From NCBI RefSeq assembly GCF_000516985.1, contig NW_006917092.1, positions 388,619-452,618 on the forward strand: a stretch of 64,000 nucleotides of DNA, in the 5' to 3' direction. Under the pieces are notes generated by a model that was not told the DNA's origin, did no database searches, and was given only the letters and a program-made list of their open reading frames with translations. This document shows positions 52,858 through 63,535 of this stretch, piece after piece (within the stretch, counting starts at the first letter, position 1; every line of letters starts with the position of its first letter). Source of the DNA: Pestalotiopsis fici W106-1 (lineage: Eukaryota > Ascomycota > Sordariomycetes > Amphisphaeriales > Sporocadaceae). The position numbers and the translations under genes are program-made.

Positions 52858-55800
52858 GATTTATCGAGATTTGGGGGGTATCGAATCGAAACGGCAAGTT
52901 TGATAAATAAAAAAAAGAGCTGGCTGGCTTTCTTTCGGGGGCGCGGGCGGTGATTGCACTGCAGTGCACTTTTGGGGGAAAGGTAAAGCTAGTAGCTTCG
53001 TCGGGTTGATAGCACAGAAATGCGGTGATTGATTGCTGTGGCAATGGACCAAATTCCCGAATTGATGATAGCGGTTTGGTTTTTGGTTTTTGGTTTGGGA
53101 TGGGAAAAAGGGCGGGCAACTAGTTCGAGAGCAAGGACGGGTTTATGGTCGACCTGTGATTCGATTGATTGGTAGATAAATAGATACCAGGGTGCCTATG
53201 GTGGTTTGGCGGCAGCAAAGCAGGACGCCTTTCTTTGGCTTTGATGCGTGAGAGAATGGAAAGAAGTAGTAGTAGTGGCCAAGGTTATTATCTCTGGTAA
53301 CTTTCTCGTCGAAGAGAAAGAAGAAGTAAAAGGAACAATGATTATCAAGAGTTCACGTCTGCTTCTGGGGTTTCTGCTGCGTTGAGGGTTAGAAATGTTT
53401 TGACACAGGCCGGAACGGTGAGGTGCCGCAAGTTGCAGGAGGGGAGGTCAAGTTGCAGATGAGGGTGGGATTTCCGACCACGACGAGACTGGGGACTGAA
53501 CTTGACTGGCCTGGCTGGATGGATGGACTGAACTGGGAACTCAACTGGGAACGAACCTCGCTCGACTGGGGACTAGGATTAGGACTGGACGTCCAGGAGT
53601 CGGCGAGCTAGGCAAGTTAGGTACCTCAGCTTTAGTTCATGTAACCAGACCAAAAGAGGTGCAAATCAAGAATTTGGGCTGGTTTTCCAAGGAGATGTAG
53701 GCGCTAGAAGCATCCAAGAGACAACTGGTTGGAGGCTACCTGTAGCCGCTGAGAGGTACATCTACACGTCGCCGGTGCTATCAGATATTTCACCCTCCAT
53801 CACTCCGTCCATCCACTAACAACATCTACTCCTAGGGGCTCGACCACCTGAGCTACCCTTTAAAGGGGACCTACACTTGAAAGGGTAAAATGTACAGTAC
53901 CTAAAGGTAATGTAGAAAAGTGCCCCCTTGCCGCTGACCATACCTGGCCAAAGTGGGCTGTCTGTAGATCCGACAGTGGATCACTTGAGAGCTGTAATTC
54001 TTCAACTCTTCTTTTTCTGCGACAGTATTGGCCCTGACAGGGTCACGGATGAAGATATTGGGCCCATATATAACGGTCTCTGGTGGGAGACGCAATCTTG
54101 GTACAGATGTATATGAGGCATCGAGTCATGTACTGGCAAAAAGGGCATTATCTCATTCAGATACCCGGCGGCACTGACCGCAACTCAATTGCAGTCGGTT
54201 ATCCACTTGCGTACTCGCTCGCTCGCTCGTGCTTCATGCATTCAAGGTTTAATCGTGGAATGCTATACTGAAGAATGTCCGGCGTTTTATTCGCAAGCAC
54301 GCTATTGAGCTTTAATGGACGGCTGCTTGGCTAATTAATGGCGAGTATAATCGCTCTTCAAAAGTAAGCGTCACAGCCTTGTACGTCTTCGAAATATTCA
54401 AAGCTTTCATTTCTGCTGAAACCCGATGCTATTATCTATTTGTGCCTACTGTCCATAGCATGATATCAATCACATTGGCGTTGATGTATTAATCAAACAA
54501 TATGTATTTGCTTCGTTGGGAAGTTGCTTGCTGTGCTGGTCCTGTTAATAATGATGAATTCGTCAAGATTGGTACCATTGGACATCAAATATCACAGTTG
54601 AATAAATCCAGCTATAGCAGTATATCCAAAAGCAAGCTTTTAATTGTGTATATTCAACTAGTATGGTAACACACTGATAGAAGGGTTCATGGCTCGGGCA
54701 TCTCAACGAGGGGTCCCAGGGCCTCGGACTTGAAGCGCCTCGAAACATCCCAATGCCTCTTCACACATCAATGACGAGTCTCAGCTTGATTCGTTGCGCA
54801 AATGCCCCCAAGATCGATTCTTTTCGCGGGTTGACCATTTACTCCAACCAGGCACCAAGAACACCCCATACAAGTAAACGAACGCCGGTTGCGTCACAAA
54901 CCACAACTTTGATTATACGACCCAAGATGAGCTCATGGTGAGCCCACCTAAACTAGATTCATATATACGAGTGGTCGTTCATCAGTAGGTGATATTGCAT
55001 CTTGGCCAAGACCTCGGCACACTCAACCGTCAGGCGCGCGTTTGAAGCATTTCACGTAACAACTGAATTCTATGGAACCCTTTTGTTGCCGCAAAGGGGG
55101 CTCCGGGGTCTGTGGTTCAAAGAGGGGCGCCCAACCCAGGCAGGGCCCCGTAGGTAAAATGCAGTGGATATATGCAGTTAGCCTCTTGTTGTCGACCTCT
55201 CTTGAATAGGCGCAACGATTCGTCCGAGTTGAGGCTCCTCATGGACGAATCAAGTCTCTTTTGCAATGAGACATCACTTGCCAGTTGGATCGAATCGGAA
55301 AAGATTCACGCAAACTCCAACATGGATAAGGGATATCTAAGGAGCTTGATAACCAGTCGTCACCCTCCATTAGCCCGGGTAGTTGCCTGTCAAAGGTTGA
55401 CTGCTGCCAATCGGCTCTCCTGGTTCTGATCCTGGAAACCGATTCCATACCCAGTGATGGTGGTATGATAAAACAAAATGCCCATCTCGTACGTACATTA
55501 AGGTACAGTACCTACTTGCATTTAACCTTTCAGTAAAATCTAGGATAGCATGACCCAGCGGTGCTCTAGGACTTCCACTACAAGCACTGTCGCGAGCTGG
55601 GCGCTTCACGTGTGTAGCAGCTTGCTTCTAGTATCACATTGATCCTTGGACCAGCAACGGACACAAAATGTAGCTCACTTTTTCTCTCCTTCTTTCATAT
55701 CTGACAGTGATCACGAGTGAACGAGAGTGAAATAGTCTCATCCCTTCATCTTGGCTAACAAAGATGCTGAAAATGATGACGGCCTGAACGAGACAAACGA

Positions 55801-56460
55801 CATCTGGATACCGTTCAGACCCAGAGTCTTGGGACAATTACCACATGAACCTCTCTCCCCAAACATCCACTACACAGTCGGTACGAACAATTAATAATTC
55901 ATCAGTTCGTCATCGCAATCTGAGCAGGGCTCAAGCTAAATGTGTCAGAAGCGCACAACCCTCCGACTGGCACGGCCTTGGCAGATATATTGTCCTGCGA
56001 AATAGCGACTACATCATGTACCTGGAGCTTCCTTCAGGGGTTCCCAGCTTGACCTGAACGGTTTCAACGTTTCACCTACCCCACCAGTGGATCGTGGTAG
56101 GCTACGAGGGGCCAAAGTGCTCTAGTAGGTGTACCGCTACCTTGTACCTTAGGTAGGCACCTAATTCCCGTAGCCACGTGCTAAAGCGTGCGATCAACCA
56201 CACCAAACTCCCGCTAAACTCTGGCCGACGCGTCTGGTAGCTGCCATAAGACGCGTCGAGAAATGACGATTTACCTTAAGCTGGAGGACCGAGAGCGATT
56301 AGCCAAGGCGCAAGCTGCCTCTGGGATTCTTGACCGATAGGATCGACCCCAGATTATCAACACATCCATGGCGACACACTGATAGCATACTGACATCAAT
56401 CACTGTCGACCCATTGGAGTTGCCTCCTTGCCGGCAGTCCGCCGTCTGCCTCTTTTCGCG
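52858..56460. other. 3.6-kb gene-poor region between RAC1 and CENP-T
   Basis: No frame here is convincing; the longest are short and low in complexity. Features seen: the Rac1 5' flank with pyrimidine/purine runs; a repeated GACTGG/AACTGG tract at about 53480-53595; a tRNA-A-box-like sequence near 53838-53866; and several AGGTAC/GTACCT short palindromic motifs (about 53619, 53893, 55501 and 56145-56162). Probably regulatory and decayed sequence. Confidence 0.5.
53480..53595. repeat. Degenerate CTGG-rich short tandem repeat
   Basis: Recurring hexamer-like units (GACTGG, AACTGG, GGCTGG, GGATGG) over about 115 nt. One frame would give a Trp/Leu-rich peptide (NWELNWERTSLDWGLGLG), which reflects the repeat rather than a gene. 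It ends in the 12-bp palindrome CTGGACGTCCAG (53585-53596). Confidence 0.75.
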
Positions 56461-58027
56461 ATGGCTTCAAATAACCCCTCCTCAGCCAGCCGGATTCGTT
56501 TCGCACCACCGAGCACACCGGGACGCACAGCAGGAGCTCCCACTACCACGCCGAGCCGCCGCGCTATCAGCGCCGACCCGACGTCTGGTGGCCGCCGGTC
56601 AGCTTCGGCGCGACGACCAGCCGCAGCAACACCCCACGCCCGGGCAGCCATCAGGACAATCGACCAGAGGCGCCGGACAATCTTCACGCCCGGCCGCGCT
56701 CGCAGGCGTAGTCTGCGCGACCAGCGCGAGACGCCCAGGGATATTCTGAGGAATCTTAGTCGGCTCCTCGCCCCGGCCTCGCAGCCCGTGCATACTTCTT
56801 CGTCGTCCTCTCCCGGCCGCGATGTCAGCAACGATACCCTCACGCCCGTACTCGAAGACGACGACGACGATGACTTTCCCATCGAACGTCCGCGCTTCTC
56901 TCTGCCCCTGCAAGAGGATGACGATGACGATAGTGATTTGAAGGCTCCCAGGCTTAGTGGGCTGGAGGATGAGAATCTCACTACGGCGTCGATTGAGCTC
57001 CCGCGAAGAGCCGTAAGCGAATTCCCGAGCCGAATTGGTCGGGAGAGTCTGGGGAGCATTCGTTTCAGTGATGTCCCCGGTCCGGATATTGTTAGCGATG
57101 ATATCAATGTGGATTCGGGACTCTTCCCGCCACTGGGGCTTGACGATGATGGAGCCAATGATTTCAGGCGGCAAACCCTCAACCGGGAAAGTCTCTTTGG
57201 GCCCATCGAAATACCGGCAGGCGTGGACGAGACGACTTTCATGATGGACCAAGTCGGGTCACCGACCAGGGAAATCACCGCTCAAGAGGACATCGTCGAC
57301 AACGAGGTTCCTGACATGTTTGATGATGACGATGACCACGTGAACGAACCCATGGACTACCGGGATCCTGCAGACTATGATGATGAACCAGCGGATTACG
57401 ACGATGTGCCTGCAGACTATGATGACATCCCTGACAATAACGAAGAGATTCCCGACGATGATGCGGATGACGCCACGCAAAATATGACCGTGGCCTCAAA
57501 TACGGTCGAGCTCACGGCGGCGATTGCAGCTAGGCGAAGTGGACGAACGCAAACCGGCAAGAAGATATCCAAACACGGAATCGAGTATCCCTCACTTCCC
57601 AAGGGTGTCGTGAAGCGACTAGCAACAACGTTTGCAAAGACATCTGGAGCGGGCAAAGCGAAACTCTCGGCGGATACACTAGATGCAATGATGCAAGCTA
57701 CAGATTGGTTCTTTGAGCAGGTTGGAGATGATCTCTCAGCATATGCCAAGCATGCAGGACGAAAGACAATTGATGAGAGCGACATGTTGACTCTAATGCG
57801 AAGGTATGTTACACTATTGTACTGCCCAAAATTGACTGGGCTCGTATCTGACTTTTGTACACAGACAGCGCCAAATAGGGGCCTCTGCCACGCCGTTCTC
57901 TCTTGCCCAACGATATCTCCCTAGAGAGCTTCTCCAGGAGTTGAGAATGCCTGTCCCGCCCCCGACAAGAGCGCCAAAGAAATCGAAGCGTGCCAACGCT
58001 GACGAAGACGATGAGGAGGTTACCTGA
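56461..58027 (+). CDS. Kinetochore protein CENP-T (Cnn1-type)
   Basis: Inner-kinetochore histone-fold protein that, with CENP-W/S/X, binds centromeric DNA and recruits the Ndc80 complex through its N-terminus. Two exons, 56461-57803 and 57865-58027, give 501 residues. The N-terminal region is basic and rich in S/T-P sites (STPGRTAGAPTTTPSRR). RRRTIFTPGRARRRSLRDQR and TPRDILRNLSRLL are conserved CENP-T/HFD-associated motifs. A long acidic middle includes three copies of a (A)DYDD-x-P unit. The histone fold begins at YPSLPKGVVKRLATTFAKTS and continues with LSADTLDAMMQATDWFFEQV and DLSAYAKHAGRKTIDESDML; the intron follows LMRR. The second exon contributes QRQIGASATPFSLAQRYLPR and ELLQELRMPVP. 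The protein ends in a basic then acidic tail. The identification is by histone-fold order and arrangement. Confidence 0.9.
57355..57440 (+). repeat. 24-nt coding repeat in CENP-T
   Basis: Three successive units encode ADYDDEP, ADYDDVP and ADYDDIP, preceded by MDYRDP. They form an acidic spacer between the phosphorylation-rich N-terminus and the histone fold. Confidence 0.8.
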
Positions 58028-58212
58028 AAGCCGTTTCGTTGACGGACTTATATATATATCTATTATGACATGCTGCATGACGTCTCATTTGATCACGTCA
58101 GTGCAGCAATGATTCTGGACTGAGATATAGGCTGCCCTAGCAGCGTGATATGCATCTCAGCAGAACTCCGCTCGCGTCCTCCCGACTCTGGGCGTCGATG
58201 GTGGAAAGTCCA

Positions 58213-59496
58213 TTACCAGTTCTTATTCAACCGAACTCTGCGCGAAACATCCGTTGGTGGCTTCTTCACCACCATGTAAAACATTATGGATGTAGCTATG
58301 GCAAGGCCGTACCTGCACGCGCAATCAGTATGATGGATAGACGTTGAAAAGACAGCCAGTCCAGTGGCCATGGTTTTTGGGACATACCATGTAAAGATGT
58401 ATTGGGCGTGGTTATTCCGCAGGTTGACTTCAGCAGCTCTGCCGATGGGTATACCTCTTGAGTGCATCTCGAGACTCTCGGACCAATCCGGCTCTTAAGC
58501 ATGATGCGCATTAGTCAGAAATTCATAGAGCAAAGATGTGCTTGGCCTCGAAAGCCAGAGTGCCCGGGGCATTGAACATGAATAAGAAAGATCAACCAGA
58601 AACGAAAAGCACATACCCATAGTAGACTCGATCCAGACAGCCTGACTGCCCGTCAACTCGGCCATCTGTCGCACATCTGGAAAGTAAAACTCGCCCTTGT
58701 CAGGGCGGTTATCGGGCGTGAACATGTTCTTCTTCCAGGGCTCCCGCAGCAACCCCTCGACGACAACCTCGCCCCGGGGCAAGGATCCCGGTCCACGATC
58801 GGCCTGGCGGCGCATCTTTTTGCTGATCCAGCCCCGGTTGACCAAGACCGTGGTACCGTCGCCCTCGCGCTCGAGCGGCGTCACCACCATGTACCCGTCC
58901 TCGCCGTCGCGCATGCGCGGGCCAATGAGCATTTCCTGGTCGTGGCGCAAATGGCCCTTTGCCACGACGCGGCGGAAATCAAAGTCGTGGATCGCGTCGG
59001 GGTCCACGCGGCCCGGCAGCGGGAGGGGGTCGCGGACCAGACGGTCTTCGAATCGCGCAATGAGCTCCGTCTTCCAGCCTAGACGTTGGACCTGCCAGGT
59101 GCCCAGCACGAATGCCGTCACGGGTATAATGGCCAGGAATGCAAGACCCCACATGTTGTGTCGCCGGCCTGTCCGCACCAATTGTGGCGGGTTGTCTAGG
59201 ATGGACGTGAAGTTGGGGTCTTCGGCCGGCTGCTGCTGGCTGGTCCGGCTCGTCCGCGAGAAAAGCCGTCTGGTTTCTTGTTGCTGTGCATTTTTGCTGC
59301 GTGTGACTGCTCTAATCGCTGCCGACGGGCTTGTCGTCGACCGGCATTGTGTTGTCCTTGTGAATAAGGAGCTGCCGTTGCTCGTTCGCGATGCTGGTGA
59401 TGGCCTCGAGGTCGCAGAACTGTGGTATCGTTGTTGTAGAGCCAATTCGACCTGGCGCCCAAGCGATTGCCTCAACGCCCAACTTGGTGACTTCAT
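58213..59496 (-). CDS. Surf1/Shy1 cytochrome c oxidase assembly factor
   Basis: Mitochondrial inner-membrane protein that assists heme insertion and Cox1 maturation in complex IV. Exons 59496-58617, 58493-58388 and 58312-58213 join in frame to 361 residues. A long Ser/Arg/Gln-rich presequence (first 90 residues or so) contains QRYHSSATSRPSPASR. The first membrane span is MWGLAFLAIIPVTAFVLGTW. The Surf1 core follows: QVQRLGWKTELIARFEDRL, FDFRRVVAKGHLRHDQEML, VNRGWISKKMRRQ and EGLLREPWKKNMFTPDN. The second exon adds GIPIGRAAEVNLRNNHAQYI. The second span is YGLAIATSIMFYMVV, followed by a short basic matrix tail. The orientation is convergent with CENP-T. An unspliced reading would lack the second span, so the small terminal exons are essential. 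Confidence 0.94.
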
Positions 59497-59978
59497 TTTA
59501 ACCCCCCAGTCTTGTGATGGGCTGAGATGCGGTGGTGTACAGGCGATTCCAGCTCTTCACATGATGAAGTCCAGGAAATTCTTCAAGCTCAGACGGAGCT
59601 TTAGCTTACATGCAATGAGCCGGTGTTGCATTGTGGGGCCGCAGTCTCGGACCCCTACCCCAAGCTACGTATTATGTACTTTAGTACAGCGTATATTGAT
59701 TTCCATGTCCATTTTGGTCCGTTGATATTTTTCTTGATCGTTTCCATTTCCTCATTACCCGTAATCACAATCACCATCTCATTGTTGCTGGCAATTCTGT
59801 TCAAGACAGCTGTTCGACCGGCATTAGAACTATGGACAGCCAATTAAGTATAGTACAATCAGATCGTAAACTTCTGGCATGCAATCCAACCCGGCTCATC
59901 TACCCGACGTAGAGTCAAGGTTTACTAACAAAATATTTACTACTTGTTACCCTCAAGTGCCAATTGATACTCGCCCGT
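59497..59978. other. Intergenic region, SURF1 promoter / CFEM 3' flank
   Basis: No gene seen. A hydrophobic 62-74-codon frame (59623-59847, plus) overlaps an AT-rich stretch and lacks support. Confidence 0.45.
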
Positions 59979-60744
59979 CTAGAATCCCCAATATCCGCAG
60001 AGATAACTCATTGCTAATAAACCAGCAGTCCAGAGTAGAAGGCTCCAATTCAAAGGCCGGAGCTTCGATGTCTCGTTGACAGTCACCATCCAGGGTTTCG
60101 TGGCCGATGGTTCTGGACCAACAGGCTCGGGCGCAGAAGTCACAGGGCCCTGGGCCTGGCCGGGTATGTTGCCGGCTTGGCCGCTGGCGCCAGGGAAGGG
60201 CGCAGGAAATGGTGTGACGGTTGTGACAGGCATTGGAACACCATTAGTTGTAATGGTCATAGTGATGGTCGTCGTTGCCCAAGCCGTGACAGTATTCGGG
60301 CCAGCACTGTCTTGTCTCAACTGGAGGCCTGGAACTTCTGGTAATTCTCTGCCCTCGAGATACTCGACTTCGCGGCCATCGAGCTGCTCCTTGGCTGTAG
60401 CGCTGGTGAAGCCCAGATTGATGTCGGCGCCCGAGGCAATGCAAGTCTTCATGCTGTAAAGTAGGGCGGGACCATAGTCAGGAGGATCACATTGGGAGTA
60501 GAGGCACTGGAATAATGACTAGTTCGCGAGTCAGTACGGAGACAACTTGTCGTTGCCCACATTACGATGAGCTCACCTTCTGAAATTGTTCCTCGTGGCA
60601 GAGGCAGCCCACATCTTGGCATTGGGTGATGAACATGCTATCCACCATGCATCGATTGACGCAGCTGGGCGGCTCAATATTGATGCCATTGAGAGCAGCT
60701 ACACGACAAGCCCAGAACAGATAGACTAACGAGAGGCTTCGCAT
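59979..60744 (-). CDS. CFEM-domain GPI-anchored cell-wall protein
   Basis: Fungal-specific extracellular protein; CFEM domains bind heme or serve in adhesion and effector functions. Two exons, 60744-60577 and 60506-59979, give 231 residues. The signal peptide is MRSLSLVYLFWACRVAA. The eight-cysteine CFEM pattern follows, with Cys at residues 28, 32, 42, 47, 49, 57, 62 and 78: CVNRC, then CQDVGCLC, then CLYSQC and a last Cys in SMKTC. The middle is Pro/Ser/Thr-rich and repetitive (TTTITMTITTNGVPMPVTT), likely O-glycosylated. A C-terminal hydrophobic end (WSLLLWTAGLLAMSYLC) after a short polar region marks a GPI signal. The intron sits within the CFEM domain. The closest functional guess is cell-surface heme or iron acquisition or adhesion; the axial Asp typical of heme-binding CFEMs is not resolved by eye. 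Confidence 0.88.
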
Positions 60745-61413
60745 GGTTGGGACGTGGTGAGATGATGGGATGCAGCAGATTTGTGTCGTGATTATTGTTC
60801 TTTGTCTCTTACGTTCGTTGCTTTGCTGTGCTCTTAGTGATCCGATAAATCGTACAAAAGCGAAGGAATGATCACCAAAAAGATCGTCCAAAAAGAAAGC
60901 GAGTGTGGATGCTCTGAGATGTAGGATCGTTGGGTAGAGGAGGTAACGAAAGAGTTGAGTGGGATATGGAAGACGAAAGCTCGAGGATACAGAAGACCAA
61001 AGAGACTGGCAAAGAAGGTAATGTCCAAGTCTCTGTTCCCATCTGGAAAGAAGTTTGGGACGAAGGCTACTTCCCGCATTTGCCTTGATGCCGACAATTT
61101 CAGTCTATTGAAGATGATTGCAGAAAGAACAATGTACCTGCCTGTTTCTCATGGGACTTTCCCCAGTGCTGGAAGTAGTGCATTGGTGTGTACTGGCAGA
61201 GTTTCGTATGGCAAAGACGTTGAAATTGCCCGTCGATCAGGCCTCATTCTCTGGATGCGCAAATGCTCCACTTGCTGCTCTCTTTTATGGTCACGCAAGA
61301 TTTGTTGATCGACAAAGATGCTATTTAATTCATTGTATTCTCCAAATTTTTCTCCTGTCGTACATACATATAAGCGCCTCATGCATGATTCATCAATCAT
61401 TGACTTTGCGCGC
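60745..61413. other. Intergenic region, CFEM promoter / aspartyl-tRNA synthetase 3' flank
   Basis: A plus-strand 117-codon frame at 60955-61308 is basic and lacks any motif. No supported gene. Confidence 0.45.
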
Positions 61414-63191
61414 TTATGGGAGGAGACGCTTGGGAGTTCTGGGGTAGTAACTCGACAGGTGAACACTGGGCAGGTTAAGATACCACGAAACGACACGGTC
61501 CAGACCAATACCACCACCACCGTGGGGTGGCACACCAGCGGATCTGAACACATCGACGTACTCCTTGATTCCAGTGCTGTTGGGGTCGACACCCTTCTTG
61601 CGGATTCTGGCCTCCAAAGCCTCTGGAGTGTGGATACGCTGGCCACCAGAGAGGATTTCTTGGCCACGCATGAAGAAGTCGTACGCGTTTGTCACCTTGG
61701 GGTTGGCAGGGTCTTCCATAGCATAGAATGGACGAGCCTCCTCAGGGAACTTGTCAAGAACGTAAAAGTCGGTCTTGTACTTCTCACGGATCAAGGCACC
61801 AAGAGCCTTCTCCTGAGGCGTACTCATATCCTCGTCGTCCTTGACGTTGCGGTATTCCTCGGGACCCTCCTCACGGAGAAGCTTCTGACCCTCGGCGAAA
61901 GTGAGGCGCACCTCCTTTCCAGGCTCTGGAAGGAGGAACTTTTCAGACGGATAGACAGAGCGGACGAGTTCAATCTCTTCCGATCTCTTCTCCTCGAGAC
62001 CTCTGAAAATGTACAACATGAGACTCTCGATAGTCTCCAGAACCTCGACGTAGGACTCCTCAATCTCCATCTCCATATCGAGACCAGTGAACTATGGAAA
62101 GTTAGACGGTGCCTATGTCATGATGTTCTTTTTGCAAAACATACCTCGGTCATGTGTCTCGGGGTGTTCGAGTTCTCAGCTCTGAAAACGGGACCAATGC
62201 AGAATACACGCTTGCGACCGCCAGCAATCTCAAATTGCTTGTAGAATTGAGGGGATTGAGCAAGGTAGGCGTGCTTATCAAAGTACTTCATTCCAAACAC
62301 ATTTGCACCACCTTCAGAGGCCGCTCCAATCAGGCACGGGGGTTCAAACTGAACAAAGTCTCTAGACTCCAGGAACTCGGCAAAGAGCTTTCTGACGGTC
62401 ATACGGATATCCGCGATAGCCTGTTGGACAGGCGCTCTCTTGTGCATGACAGGGTTGTTCAGATGGGTGGTCAAGCTGGCTGCAGGAGCACCGGCCGGGT
62501 CGGTGATGGAAAGCTCCTTGACAGCCTCGGTCGGGGCTGTCTCGTCCTCGTCCTCAAAGCTAGCCACAGCCTTGTTGGCGGCTCCCAGGGTCATACCTAG
62601 AACCTCGGGGCCCGAGGCGATGAGGTAGCACTTGGTGATGTGAAGTTCATAGTCGCTGACGCGGCAGCTCTTGACGGGCTCGAGTGGCTTCTTGACAAGA
62701 GCCTCGACGAGCACGAAACTCTCGAGTCTGATACCACCAGTCCACTTGACCATTTGCTTGCTCACGGGCGTGCCCTCGGGGCTGACGGCCATGACACCCT
62801 GTATCGACCAATTGCGCTCCTCCCTGATTTCAACAAAGGCCATCTTGGCGCCTTGCATACGGGAGTTCTGGATCCATCCTCGCAGCTTGACAGTCTTGTC
62901 CAGGTGCTGCTCGCCCAAGTCCTTGAGCTTGACCTTCTCGGCATCGACCTTGGTCGTGTGGTGGATGTCGCCGTAGTTGTCCTTTGCGAGATCCTCGCCA
63001 CCGCCAGCGGCAGCCTTGGCGGCAGCTTCTCTGGCCTTGACCTCAGCAGCACGCTTGGCCTTTTCGGCCTCCTTCTTTGCCTTGGCCTCGGCCTTCTTCA
63101 AGGCCTTCTTGGAGGGGCCGGCGTCGTCTCCCTCAGCGGCCGGGGCGTCGCCCGAAGCTTGGGTAGGGTCTTCGGTGGGTTTCTCGGACAT
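61414..63191 (-). CDS. Cytosolic aspartyl-tRNA synthetase (Dps1)
   Basis: Class IIb enzyme charging tRNA-Asp. Exons 63191-62145 and 62091-61414 give 574 residues. The N-terminus has a Lys/Ala/Glu-rich helix (KKALKKAEAKAKKEAEKAKR), the tRNA-binding extension of fungal enzymes. The anticodon-binding OB-fold includes VKLRGWIQNSRMQGAKMAFV. The class II core has motif 1 around VRKLFAEFLESRDFVQFEPP, the aspartate-specific flipping-loop and TPCLIGAASEGG-like region (PCLIGAASEGGANVF), and motif 2 AENSNTPRHMTEF, which the intron interrupts. Motif 3 is GGGGIGLDRVV, and the family ending is YYPRTPKRLLP. All core motifs are intact. It shares a 344-bp divergent promoter with the CMS1-like gene, pairing two translation-linked functions. 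Confidence 0.96.
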
Positions 63192-63535
63192 GATGAAATT
63201 GGAAAATCACAAGCAATGAATTGTGACTGTTGCAAATAGCAAGCGATTGAACGAACGGCGCTGTTTCAATGCCTTTCCTTCAAATACAACCAACGATGGA
63301 GGGGTAGAATCGAGTGACTCTTCTGTCGCCCGGCGTGACGTGGGGCAAGGGAATTATTTTTGGCGGGGCAGGCACCGATAACCGCAACCCACCAACGTCA
63401 TTGGCATCTGCAACTAACCAACTGCTTCGCCCCGCTAGTCGAATTTTTCGCATACCAATTTTTTGCTTGGATGAGCGAGACTAGGATCACCAGCAACACG
63501 ATTCAAACGCATCTTGTTCGCCCACCGACACAGTC
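63192..63535. promoter_or_regulatory. Divergent promoter, DPS1 / CMS1
   Basis: 344 bp between two genes that both serve protein synthesis. A CCAAT core lies at about 63454-63458. Short A/T tracts and no TATA box are typical of housekeeping fungal promoters. Confidence 0.4.

Noticed and set aside
53423..53611. Trp/Leu-rich 62-codon frame
   Set aside because: It is only the translation of a degenerate CTGG repeat.
60955..61308. 117-codon plus-strand frame before the aspartyl-tRNA synthetase 3' end
   Set aside because: Basic, motif-free, and not supported by neighbouring exons.
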